Below are positions 1 to 7,173 of a stretch of 43,021 nt of DNA, piece after piece; positions within the stretch are counted from its first letter, which is position 1, and the number at the start of each line of letters is the position of its first letter. The DNA comes from an uncultured Bacteroidales bacterium (GTDB lineage Bacteria > Bacteroidota > Bacteroidia > Bacteroidales > Muribaculaceae): contig CADBBK010000022.1 of NCBI GenBank assembly GCA_902792895.1, positions 1-43,021 of the forward strand, in the 5' to 3' direction. The notes under the pieces were generated by a model. It was not told the origin of the DNA. It was given only the letters and a program-made list of their open reading frames with translations, and made no database searches. A program made the translations under genes and the position numbers.

Positions 1-5
1 TTTTG

Positions 6-402
6 TGGAGCTGGAGGGGTTTGAACCCTCGTCCAAACGTGGAACTAATAAGGTTTCTACATGCTTAGTCCCGGCTTGATTTTCGACCGACGGCAGGTCC
101 GGGACGACCAACCGGCGGCTTATCCTCTAAATTTCGGACGTGGCTCGAGGCTTGCCAAATCCTATCGCCGATATTCCTGCACCACCGGATCAACCCGCCT
201 CGGCGCGAGGGCAGTTGGGTGATGTCTCGTCACCGCTCCTTGAGCGATGATAAAGCCGAACTTACTGTGCTTCGGTTAGGCAGCGAGAGCGTAGTTGTTT
301 TCGCCATTTAAAAGAGTCAATGACAGATATTTGAGAGCCTAGCCATTATCGCTCTGCATGCTTGCTTACCACCTCTACACGCTGTCAAAGCCAGTCAGCC
401 CC
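6..402 (-). ncRNA. ssrA: transfer-messenger RNA (tmRNA)
   Basis: This RNA rescues ribosomes stalled on broken mRNAs and adds a degradation tag. Its 5' end reads GGGGCTGACTGGC on the minus strand (ending at 402), and the 3' end carries the T-arm sequence GGGTTCAAACCC and the acceptor CAGCTCCA ending at 6. These two ends pair as the tRNA-like acceptor stem. The internal reading frame (276-305) encodes the Bacteroidetes-type tag. The length of about 397 nt fits the family. The bases after the discriminator read CAAAA, so the terminal CCA is not encoded and must be added by tRNA nucleotidyltransferase. A promoter lies about 30-60 nt upstream. Confidence 0.96.
276..305 (-). other. tmRNA tag reading frame (GENNYALAA)
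   Basis: Read on the minus strand from 305, the codons are GGC GAA AAC AAC TAC GCT CTC GCT GCC TAA, which give the proteolysis tag GENNYALAA. The hydrophobic ALAA tail is the usual recognition end for ClpXP-type proteases. The first Gly codon is the expected resume codon by analogy with other Bacteroidetes tmRNAs. Confidence 0.92.
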
Positions 403-430
403 AATGTGTGTACCGGTTGTAATCGGCCTG

Positions 431-460
431 CAAAGATACTACAATTATCGTGCCAAACAA
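431..460 (-). promoter_or_regulatory. Bacteroidetes-type promoter of ssrA
   Basis: On the minus strand a TTG (458-460) is followed by exactly 19 bp and then TATCTTTG (431-438). This matches the Bacteroidetes primary-sigma consensus TTG-N19-TAnnTTTG. Transcription should begin near 424, leaving a precursor of about 20 nt to be trimmed to the mature end at 402. Confidence 0.82.
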
Positions 461-544
461 TGGCTTCGAGTGATTTTTTTGATAGCAATCTCAACTGCAA
501 GCTTAAATAAGAAGTGCAAAAGGTTTCCCTCTATGGTGTGGCGG

Positions 545-1810
545 CTATTGTTGTAGTAGCCAGTGGGCGCGGGGGGTGAGGTGGGGTTTCAGCGTCTTGT
601 AGGGGATGGTGAAGTGGAAGGTGCCTGCTGCAAAACAGGCGATGGAATAGGGCTGGAATGAGAATATGACTCCGTCTTCACCAAGGCCGAGACCCGGCAA
701 CAGCAGTTCTCCGGTGGGATTTCCGTCCTCGTCTACAAAATCAAGGCCCTTCTGGATATGGGCGTTCCAATAGATGTATTGCTCGTCCTTCTGGGCCTCG
801 GCCTCTATGAGCTTCAAGACGGCCTCAAACGATTGTGGCTTGAACAGCTCGCCCCAGCCGATTTCCTGCTGATGTACTGGATCATAAGAAACCAGGGAAA
901 TGCTAAAAAAGCCATGGGCCCCGCCGGAATAGTCGTTGGTGTAAACCTGATAGGTCACAAAACGCTCTTTGCTGACATGCACTCGCAGGCTCATGTTAGA
1001 GTAAAGTTCGTACGGGTAATCCTCTAGATTGGTGCCGAAATCTTTCTTGACCGAATCAAAATATTGCTGCGACAAGTAGCCAAACAATGAATCCTTATCA
1101 CCCGTGCCGCCCTTGTATTGGCTAGCGCTGGCGTAGTCGTTCTCATAATAGATGTGCTTCGAGTCGTTGACGACTTCTTCCATCGGGCTGTTTGAGGAGA
1201 TTATGAAATCGGTGAGCCACTTGGTGATTTCTTGCGAATGGGGTACCGAAGGCCGGGGATAATCCACCTCTAGGCAATAGAGCACTCGGCGACCAAAATC
1301 GGCGAATTGATGTTTCCAGTAACGGTCATAGCCCGTGTGCCGGGATGCCAAAGTCGAGAGCCGAGCGACACTCTTTGCATCGCTGAAATCGACCTTGAGG
1401 GTCCTTGGACCGCTTTTTATGGTAAACCGATGGCTATTGGTTGTCTCGGGATACCATGCCAAATCGGTTGTCTCGACCAGGACTTTGTCGCCACAATAAA
1501 TCAAGGACTTGGGCATATCCTCGACATAGGCATGATAGTACACCCTCTCCCCCACTACACAAAGGGTGTCGGCATCCCACCGTCCCTCAGGGGCCAGGTT
1601 TCTTATTGCAGCGGGTATTTCAATCGGGACATAGTCATAGGCAGGTTCTAGACTGTCTACGGCCGATTCCTCATCAGATTCAAAGATGTCTTCAGTCCAC
1701 TGTTGAGCCAGCCGGCTTGCCTCATGTTTCTTGCCATGAGCATAGATGCAGACGGCCAGCGAGAGCAATGCGGCCACGGCAATGGTCGAGATGATGTATT
1801 TGGTGCTCAT
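545..1810 (-). CDS. Exported or membrane-anchored DUF3298 (RsiV-like C-terminal domain) protein
   Basis: A 421-residue protein with an N-terminal hydrophobic segment (about residues 5-24) that is a signal peptide or single membrane anchor, so most of it should sit outside the cytoplasm. The C-terminal third (about 285-410) carries NDYSGGAHG, the hallmark of DUF3298, the fold also found in the anti-sigma factor RsiV and the deacetylase PdaC. The middle (about 75-280) resembles nothing I recognise with certainty. It is the last gene of the minus-strand operon, 26 bp after the coiled-coil gene. DUF3298 domains are extracytoplasmic, and a sensing or lysozyme-binding role is known only for RsiV. 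No specific function can be given here. Confidence 0.8.
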   Translation of the reverse strand: MSTKYIISTIAVAALLSLAVCIYAHGKKHEASRLAQQWTEDIFESDEESAVDSLEPAYDYVPIEIPAAIRNLAPEGRWDADTLCVVGERVYYHAYVEDMPKSLIYCGDKVLVETTDLAWYPETTNSHRFTIKSGPRTLKVDFSDAKSVARLSTLASRHTGYDRYWKHQFADFGRRVLYCLEVDYPRPSVPHSQEITKWLTDFIISSNSPMEEVVNDSKHIYYENDYASASQYKGGTGDKDSLFGYLSQQYFDSVKKDFGTNLEDYPYELYSNMSLRVHVSKERFVTYQVYTNDYSGGAHGFFSISLVSYDPVHQQEIGWGELFKPQSFEAVLKLIEAEAQKDEQYIYWNAHIQKGLDFVDEDGNPTGELLLPGLGLGEDGVIFSFQPYSIACFAAGTFHFTIPYKTLKPHLTPRAHWLLQQ

Positions 1811-1836
1811 GTTGGGGTAAGGTCAGTCGATATTAG

Positions 1837-2208
1837 TCATTGTTTTGCACGCTCCATCGCCTCAGCAGCCCATCGCAGGCGGGTCCGGGCGTTTTCCTTG
1901 GCTTCGGTAGCCCATCGTTGCTGCTGTCGGGCCTTGGCGGTCTCGTCATCCACCTTGCGCTGGTAAGTGCGTACCTTGTCGGCTTGCTTGTTGCGGGTAT
2001 AATAGTCCACCTCACGCTGGTAGTCTTTGGCCTTCTTCAGGTGATAGTCCGCTTCGCGGTCATAGTTCTCGGCCTTGCTGATATAATACTCGGCGTCACG
2101 CATATAGCTGCGCGCCTTGTCCATGTAGTAACTGTTTTGTGCCATCGTCACTACACAAACATTGAGCAGCAAGGCCAAGGTCAGTATCGTTCGTTTCAAC
2201 TTCATCAA
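1837..2208 (-). CDS. Small exported coiled-coil protein of unknown function
   Basis: A 123-residue product. Residues 1-23 form a clear signal peptide ending in TMAQ. The rest is one long, highly charged helix with a repeating pattern of about 11 residues (Y..KA..Y.RDA type: DKARSYMRDAEYY, SKAENYDREADYH, KKAKDYQREVDYY), followed by a second Arg/Gln/Ala-rich helix. This predicts a periplasmic coiled coil. The gene starts 9 bp downstream of the archaemetzincin gene stop and is followed 26 bp later by the DUF3298 gene, so it is probably co-transcribed with both. It could be a scaffold or lipoprotein-like spacer. No catalytic motif is visible. Confidence 0.75.
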   Translation of the reverse strand: MMKLKRTILTLALLLNVCVVTMAQNSYYMDKARSYMRDAEYYISKAENYDREADYHLKKAKDYQREVDYYTRNKQADKVRTYQRKVDDETAKARQQQRWATEAKENARTRLRWAAEAMERAKQ

Positions 2209-2217
2209 CCTGATGTG

Positions 2218-2898
2218 TTACAGTTTCCACCCCTTGCTGTTGAGATAATTCTTGCAAGAAGAGCAGAAGGATTGCGTTTGAGCAAATTTGCATCCATGCT
2301 CGGCATCCACCATCATGCAGCGCTCATCTTTACAGTGAGGCAGACCGAAAGCATGCCCCAATTCATGCAGCATCAGTTCCTGCATATCATCCTCACTCAA
2401 CGGCTTTAGAGTTCTGGGCCTCAATGACGAAATAACAGATACACTACCTCCGACGTAGCTGATGCCGAAGATACCAAAGGTGGGCGAAATCTCATTTTTA
2501 ATATAAATGATTCTGCGGGTCAGACCGAGTGCATAACCGCCATTCCTGAGCTTCATGAGGTCGTCAAGCAAGCCTGTGCCCTTATATCTGTCGCGAGGCT
2601 TGTAATAGCACTCTTTGGGCAGGGGAATTGATGTCTCGGCAAGTATTACCGATGGGTATACCTGTTTTAATTGATCCCTGAGACGCGCTGCCTTTGCCTC
2701 TGGGAAGTCATCATAGCGGTAGATGTAGATTGTAGCCACTGGCTGTGGGTCTGATTGTGCTTGTTGGGGTGTGGCTTTGGCTGGAGCCTGTTTTGCTTGG
2801 TCATGTTGTTGACCAGGACTTTGCTTTCCGCTACAAGCCACCATTACTAAACAGAAGATAATCGCAGCAATTACCGAAATATGTTTTTTAGTTGTCAT
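2218..2898 (-). CDS. Archaemetzincin-like zinc metalloprotease with lipoprotein signal
   Basis: A 226-residue protein. Residues 1-22 form a lipoprotein signal ending in LVMVAC, followed by a low-complexity Gln/Ala/Pro linker (24-53). The catalytic domain carries HELGHAFGLPHC (178-189), then CMM (194-196) and FCSSC (211-215). This is the archaemetzincin (peptidase M54) arrangement: HExxHxxGxxHC, four residues, CxM, then a CxxC that binds a second zinc. All zinc ligands (H178, H182, H188) and the catalytic E179 are present. Archaemetzincins I know of are mostly cytoplasmic, so the lipobox is unusual and suggests a membrane-tethered periplasmic or surface enzyme. It lies between PP2C (23 bp upstream) and the coiled-coil gene. 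Its substrate is unknown. Confidence 0.85.
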   Translation of the reverse strand: MTTKKHISVIAAIIFCLVMVACSGKQSPGQQHDQAKQAPAKATPQQAQSDPQPVATIYIYRYDDFPEAKAARLRDQLKQVYPSVILAETSIPLPKECYYKPRDRYKGTGLLDDLMKLRNGGYALGLTRRIIYIKNEISPTFGIFGISYVGGSVSVISSLRPRTLKPLSEDDMQELMLHELGHAFGLPHCKDERCMMVDAEHGCKFAQTQSFCSSCKNYLNSKGWKL

Positions 2899-2921
2899 GA
2901 TGTATACAATTTTTATCCTTC

Positions 2922-3584
2922 TTAATCTATCTCAATAATTATGGCAGAATAGTTGTCAGTGGCCTTCTCACTGCAAACCAAACGGTATTTATCGGCCACC
3001 TGCTCAACGTCCTTGGCACACTGCAGTGTGTGCAGCAGTGTCGAGTCGTCCATCGCATTATACAAGCCATCGGAACAGAGCAGGATGCGATCAAACAGCT
3101 CGAGTTCAACCACCTTGATTTCGGGGGTGACATCTTGGGCCAAGCCTGTGAAAAAGGCGTTGTTGAGATAGCCGTTTTCCACATGGTCGATAGTGCGGTA
3201 CTTCACGTTGCCCTTGATGTCGATGATGTAGCAACGGCTGTCGCCGGCATGGGCTATCGTCGCTTGATTGCCTTCGATACTTGCCATCACAAGGGTGGTG
3301 CCCATCATGCAACGCTCCGACTCCTTTTCAATCGCCTGGCCTGCGGCCTCAAAAGCCTCCTGGATCTTCTGCGACGAGTCATTGCTATCCTGATGTTCTT
3401 GCCAATAAGCCGAGATTACGTCACTAACCGTCCTGCTGGCCACATCGCCACACGAATGGCCACCCATGCCGTCACAAACGACAAACAGCGTGCGCTTGCC
3501 GGGAATCTCCACGACATTGCAGCAGTCCTCATTGTTCGGCCGCATGCCCTGCTCAGAGAACTTGACGTATCTCATCTCACTCAA
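2922..3584 (-). CDS. PP2C-family (PPM) protein serine/threonine phosphatase
   Basis: A 220-residue single-domain cytoplasmic phosphatase that removes phosphate from Ser/Thr residues using two metal ions. Diagnostic motifs occur in order: RPNNED (15-20), CDGMGGHSCGD (37-47), GTTL (95-98), HAGDSR (112-117), CSDGL (170-174) and the terminal TDNYS (209-213). The metal-binding Asp residues D38, D172 and D210 are retained, so it should be active. Its first 8 bases overlap the end of the upstream caspase-like gene, which indicates translational coupling. No Ser/Thr kinase gene is visible in this window, so the opposing kinase is elsewhere, or the substrate is phosphorylated by a host-wide kinase. 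PP2C enzymes are recurrent members of Ter/TerY-type stress clusters. Confidence 0.93.
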   Translation of the reverse strand: MSEMRYVKFSEQGMRPNNEDCCNVVEIPGKRTLFVVCDGMGGHSCGDVASRTVSDVISAYWQEHQDSNDSSQKIQEAFEAAGQAIEKESERCMMGTTLVMASIEGNQATIAHAGDSRCYIIDIKGNVKYRTIDHVENGYLNNAFFTGLAQDVTPEIKVVELELFDRILLCSDGLYNAMDDSTLLHTLQCAKDVEQVADKYRLVCSEKATDNYSAIIIEID

Positions 3585-4113
3585 GATAATATAGGTTATT
3601 GTAATTGAAAGTGCTCAACTCCGACTTCACGTCATCCAGATCCCTCATCCTAGCGGGTGTTTCCTTCAGCCCATAGTGCTCAATGCAGTCCCTCAGGCGC
3701 AGGGTGAATTTCACCATTTCCTCGTCTATCTCGTCCTGAGTGGTAACGATGTGGTTGTCGCTCGCCTCTTGCAGGTCCGAGATAATCATGCCCGAGAACA
3801 GTCCATGCAGACCATAGCGCTCGGCGAACACATTGGCATAGCACCAGATGCCGATACAGGTCTTTCCACGGAGGAACTGAACATGGGAGCCATCAACCAG
3901 CAAGCGTTCATATCTGCCGCTACTATCAGGCACCGAGAACAAGCCATACTCATTGCCATGGCCCAGCATCATGATGGTGTCATCGCCACGGATGGCACGC
4001 CGAACGGCAGCATTCGTGTCCTTCTCAGTCATGTGCGCCAGTACATCCTCCCGCTGTTCATACAGTAGCGAGAGGAAGCTGGTAGTCGAATCATTTGCAT
4101 GTATTACGGTCAT
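3577..4113 (-). CDS. Small His/Cys (GHG...WC) protein, caspase/CHAT-like protease candidate
   Basis: A 178-residue soluble protein. A hydrophobic strand runs into LGHGNEYGLFS (50-60, H52), and a second strand runs into GIWCYANVF (88-96, C91), followed by GLFSGMIISD. A strand-HG, about 40 residues, strand-C order is the layout of the caspase/CHAT (clan CD) His-Cys dyad, so a protease fold is plausible. The N-terminus (VIHANDSTTSFL) is another distinctive segment. The gene is coupled to PP2C (8-bp overlap) and lies 46 bp after the macro/PARG gene. The protease call is inference from the motif layout. A non-catalytic Rossmann-like protein is the main alternative. Confidence 0.5.
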   Translation of the reverse strand: MTVIHANDSTTSFLSLLYEQREDVLAHMTEKDTNAAVRRAIRGDDTIMMLGHGNEYGLFSVPDSSGRYERLLVDGSHVQFLRGKTCIGIWCYANVFAERYGLHGLFSGMIISDLQEASDNHIVTTQDEIDEEMVKFTLRLRDCIEHYGLKETPARMRDLDDVKSELSTFNYNNLYYLE

Positions 4114-4159
4114 ATTTGTGCTTTTCTATCAATAAATCAAACTTTTATTCAATGAGGAG

Positions 4160-6019
4160 TTATTTTAAAGCAGCATCCCAGTAGCCTGTGGCATCACCAC
4201 CATACTCCTCGGTCAACAAGGCCATGAACAGCGCCCTGTCATGGGCATCGTCGGTGTTGCCATACTGGTCGGGATCACGGTTCACCTGCAGACTGGTAAT
4301 CCTGCACGTCTCGCCGTTGAGTTCATACTTGGCCACATAGACGCAGATGCCTGTCCAACTGCGGTAGTAACGTATCGTGTCCCCGTCACAGTACATGAAC
4401 CAGTGGTCCTCCATCGCATCAGGGATATGGCCCATCTTTACAATGCTCATGGCTGTAGCCGGGATTTCCTCGTGCATGGGGAGAATCGTGTTGCGCTCGG
4501 GCATCGGCAACGTTTTCCAGCTGTCTGCTGTAGCCACCTTGGTCTTCTCGGGGATAGGATTCTCTCCGTTGAAGCGCTTTGCCGAATTGCCTGTTCCCAT
4601 TTTCCACAGCATCAAGGCTTTCTGTTCGTCATCGGTCAATTGCGGGCTATCCATACCTGCAAACTCCTCGGCAAAGGGCTTATAATTGCCCTCGGGGTTG
4701 TGAGAACGGCGGGCATTGTGGTCATCTATGATGGCAAACACGATGCGGACATACTTATTCTCGAACTCGGGTTCGCCCAATACCTCATGGAACAAACGGG
4801 CAACATGGCGCGGCGGATTGCGGAATGCGCCACAGCCCAAGGCGCCCAGCACGAGCGAATCATGCCCTTGCTGCAGGCCTATACGCAGAATCGTGCGCAT
4901 CTTGTTCTTGACAGGTTCCACATGATGGTCTGCGATCTTGCCGTCATGGGTCAAGTCGGGACGGTTCATGCCAGCCACGGTAATGAACGAGAGGCTCACG
5001 GGCTCATCCATCAAGGCATAACCCTCCTGTTCCCCATGACGGAAACAGATTGCCCCAGGCGTGTACACACCGCCATAGTTGCGGTCCATGGGATAGTGCT
5101 GGCTGGAGCGGGTGATACCATATTGGGCGGCATAGGGTGCGAACTGGTAAAGTGAGCAGAACAGGTTGGTACGACGGAACAACGTCTCCTCCTGCGCCGC
5201 AGCACCAGCCAGCACACTGCCACCAGGATTCCTGCGGTTGGCCATATTCAGGATGGCAGGGTTATATCCCTCGGCTTTCAGGCGCATGCCCACCTCGAGG
5301 CAGTCCTCGTTAACGACCTCGACAATGGAGTGGCCGCCATTGGTCGTCACCGTGGGCGTTTCGACATGGAACTCCTGCTCATAAAAAACGGTGCCGTGCT
5401 GCATGCTATCACTCGAGGGCAGTTCCACCCGCTGGCCATTAGGCGAATAATAGAAGCCCTGATTCACGATGTCTATCGTGTTGAGGTACTCACGCACACG
5501 CAGTTCCTTGACCTTGCCATAGGCATTATCGTTCCCCTGCTGCACTAGCCCCATCCAGTGGTGGTACTCATCCAGGAAATCACCCTTGGCATCCCAGCCA
5601 TGAACGTCACCATCCGTGTCAGGCCGTGACTTGTCCAACAACTCGACAAAATCCTTGGGAAGGATGACGTTTTCCATATCCAGCGCCTTTACAAACAATG
5701 GGGCAATCTCATCGGGGGTAAAACCGGCAATGCCGCAACCGATGCGCGTCACCAGAAAACGGTACTCGCGATGATTGAACGCGAAGGCCACAAACCCGTC
5801 AACATAGGGCTTGATGACATCCACTCCGCCATGCATCGTCGGGATGGCATAACACTGTCCCTGCATCCCCACACCCTGGCCCCACACGGCACCAAAACGC
5901 TCACAGGCAATGCGGGCAGCACCACCGGCATGGTGTCCTAGGAGATTGCTGCCGAATACAAACACTTCGTTCGGCGCTAACCGGGTAATTCTTTCTGGTG
6001 TAAAATCTCTGTTATACAT
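4160..6019 (-). CDS. Macro-like / PARG-like (TIGR02452) ADP-ribose-processing fusion
   Basis: A 619-residue multidomain protein. Residues 5-125 match a phage and bacterial macro-like family (VFGSNLLGHHAGGAAR, then GMQGQCYAIPT and TRIGCGIAGF). Residues about 230-450 match the microbial poly(ADP-ribose) glycohydrolase family TIGR02452: NPGGSVLAGAAAQEE (264-278), where QEE supplies the catalytic glutamate, plus LGALGCGAFRNPP (391-403). The third Gly of the GGG loop is Ser268 here. Residues about 535-619 form a C-terminal module with HWFMYCDGD and YYRSWTGICVYV, which I have seen only vaguely with other ADP-ribose enzymes. The predicted role is removal or binding of ADP-ribose. It sits between the DUF1232 gene and the caspase-like gene, in the same direction. 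Confidence 0.82.
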   Translation of the reverse strand: MYNRDFTPERITRLAPNEVFVFGSNLLGHHAGGAARIACERFGAVWGQGVGMQGQCYAIPTMHGGVDVIKPYVDGFVAFAFNHREYRFLVTRIGCGIAGFTPDEIAPLFVKALDMENVILPKDFVELLDKSRPDTDGDVHGWDAKGDFLDEYHHWMGLVQQGNDNAYGKVKELRVREYLNTIDIVNQGFYYSPNGQRVELPSSDSMQHGTVFYEQEFHVETPTVTTNGGHSIVEVVNEDCLEVGMRLKAEGYNPAILNMANRRNPGGSVLAGAAAQEETLFRRTNLFCSLYQFAPYAAQYGITRSSQHYPMDRNYGGVYTPGAICFRHGEQEGYALMDEPVSLSFITVAGMNRPDLTHDGKIADHHVEPVKNKMRTILRIGLQQGHDSLVLGALGCGAFRNPPRHVARLFHEVLGEPEFENKYVRIVFAIIDDHNARRSHNPEGNYKPFAEEFAGMDSPQLTDDEQKALMLWKMGTGNSAKRFNGENPIPEKTKVATADSWKTLPMPERNTILPMHEEIPATAMSIVKMGHIPDAMEDHWFMYCDGDTIRYYRSWTGICVYVAKYELNGETCRITSLQVNRDPDQYGNTDDAHDRALFMALLTEEYGGDATGYWDAALK

Positions 6020-6074
6020 CTTCGTTCCTTGATTGGTATATTGATAGGGTTATGAACTCACTGAGGTTTTGAAC

Positions 6075-6416
6075 TTAATTTGCTTGGGGGAACCACTTGT
6101 CGAGCTGGGCATCGGCCTTCTGCTCGATTTCGGGCGTGATGTGTTTTGCCACCCTCTTGTAGGCGATCGACACCGATGCCAACTCATCGAGCCAGCCAAA
6201 CACAGGGAAGCGTTTTGCCGAAATCAGGTCAATCGGCAACACCAGGTAGGCAAGCGCCGCGGCAAACACGACCTTATCGGCGCGCGGCGTGTTCTCGTCC
6301 TTCAGCACATAATAAGTCAGTAACACGGGCCTAGCAGCCGTACGGCCCACCTTGCGGGCATAAGATTCAATTCTCTCCCATGTCAGGGACTTGTTAAAAA
6401 CCGATTCGCTATTCAT
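6075..6416 (-). CDS. DUF1232 (YkvA-like) membrane protein
   Basis: A 113-residue protein. Residues 48-85 hold the DUF1232 core: a hydrophobic helix ALAYLVLPIDLI, a short link with PVFGWLDE, and the following helix. In known members the core reads LAYLxxPxDLxPD...GxxDD. Here the PD after DLI is replaced by SAK and the final DD is DE, which are mild departures. Members are small membrane-associated proteins of unknown biochemistry that often sit beside regulators. It lies 55 bp upstream of the macro/PARG gene and 60 bp downstream of the FtsZ-C-like gene, apparently in the same operon. Confidence 0.82.
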   Translation of the reverse strand: MNSESVFNKSLTWERIESYARKVGRTAARPVLLTYYVLKDENTPRADKVVFAAALAYLVLPIDLISAKRFPVFGWLDELASVSIAYKRVAKHITPEIEQKADAQLDKWFPQAN

Positions 6417-6476
6417 ATCCTTATCGTTGTTTAAAAATGATTATACTTCGACTTGTTCAATCTGTTGCGAGCCTCA

Positions 6477-6881
6477 CTAGCCAGCGCCACCACAAACCGC
6501 AATGGCTGTCGCACCCGAGCCCTCGGCCTCGCCGTAAACGCCCCAAATAATGTTTGCATCCTCAAACTGCGAGCAGAAATCAGACACAACGGTCAGTTCT
6601 GACATCCTGAACGGATGATCTACCGGATTGCCAAAGTAGAACAGGAAATTACGGTATTCTTTAATACCCTGACGCTCAAGAAGCCGCTTAAAGAACGTGT
6701 CCAGAAACGACTGGTTATCCTCGTCACCCTGTTTGGCTACAATCAGCAAGCCATCCTTGCGCCCAAGGGTATACTCCACATCATTCCGGTCAAGATTGAT
6801 GATTCCCTTGACACTAAAGTACCGCTCAATTATTTCATCACGTTGGGCCATCCCAACCTGCTTATCTTCAATTATTTCCAT
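6477..6881 (-). CDS. Small protein resembling the FtsZ/tubulin C-terminal domain
   Basis: A 134-residue protein without signal or membrane segments. Residues about 78-132 run FLFYFGNP, then MSELTVVSDFCSQF, EDANIIWGVYGEAE and ATAIAVCGG. The order (a glycine-rich strand turn, a helix starting xxEL/EV, DANIIxG, an acidic loop, then a strand ending in a T/C-G pair) is that of the FtsZ C-terminal domain, typically ANIIFG...VTVIATG. The GTPase half of FtsZ is missing. The N-terminal half (1-75) is charged and unassigned. It is the first gene of the operon reaching down to 545. The FtsZ relation is my pattern match and needs a profile search. Confidence 0.55.
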   Translation of the reverse strand: MEIIEDKQVGMAQRDEIIERYFSVKGIINLDRNDVEYTLGRKDGLLIVAKQGDEDNQSFLDTFFKRLLERQGIKEYRNFLFYFGNPVDHPFRMSELTVVSDFCSQFEDANIIWGVYGEAEGSGATAIAVCGGAG

Positions 6882-7046
6882 TCTGATCTTTATTAAAACC
6901 GTTAAACAAAGCTTTTACCATACTAATAGATCATCCAACCCCACATTTTCTATCATTGCAAACTGGGGAAAAGATTATCTCCTACCCCATAAAAACTGCA
7001 AGAACCATGCCAACCATTTCCCGTGACAGTCAGCAGACGGAACGTT
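6882..7046. other. Intergenic upstream region of the minus-strand operon
   Basis: This non-coding stretch separates the FtsZ-C-like gene from the terminator of the 7174-7923 gene and must hold the operon promoter if the terminator works. I find no exact TAnnTTTG on the minus strand. The closest is AAGCTTTG at 6906-6913, which lacks the first T. The region is AT-rich. Confidence 0.35.
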
Positions 7047-7091
7047 CCAAAAACAAGGGGAAGCGACAGGTGGGGCGTCCTGTTGCTTCCC
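7047..7091 (-). terminator. Rho-independent terminator of the 7174-7923 gene
   Basis: Read on the minus strand, CCTGTCGCTTCCC (7058-7070) pairs with the complementary arm at 7079-7091 in a 13-bp stem with one G-U pair and an 8-nt loop. It is followed by CTTGTTTTTGG, a T-rich tail. It lies about 80 bp past the stop of the 7174-7923 gene and therefore separates that gene from the operon further downstream. Confidence 0.75.
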
Positions 7092-7173
7092 TCGTGAGCG
7101 CTCAGTGAATCCGCTTTGGGGGTGGCGTGATGCTAAGAGTGCCGTTTGGCTGACCATTGTTGTCCCAACAGGA

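Noticed and set aside
362-556. 64-codon frame overlapping the tmRNA region
   Set aside because: It lies over the ssrA promoter and 5' end on the opposite strand and has no supporting motif.
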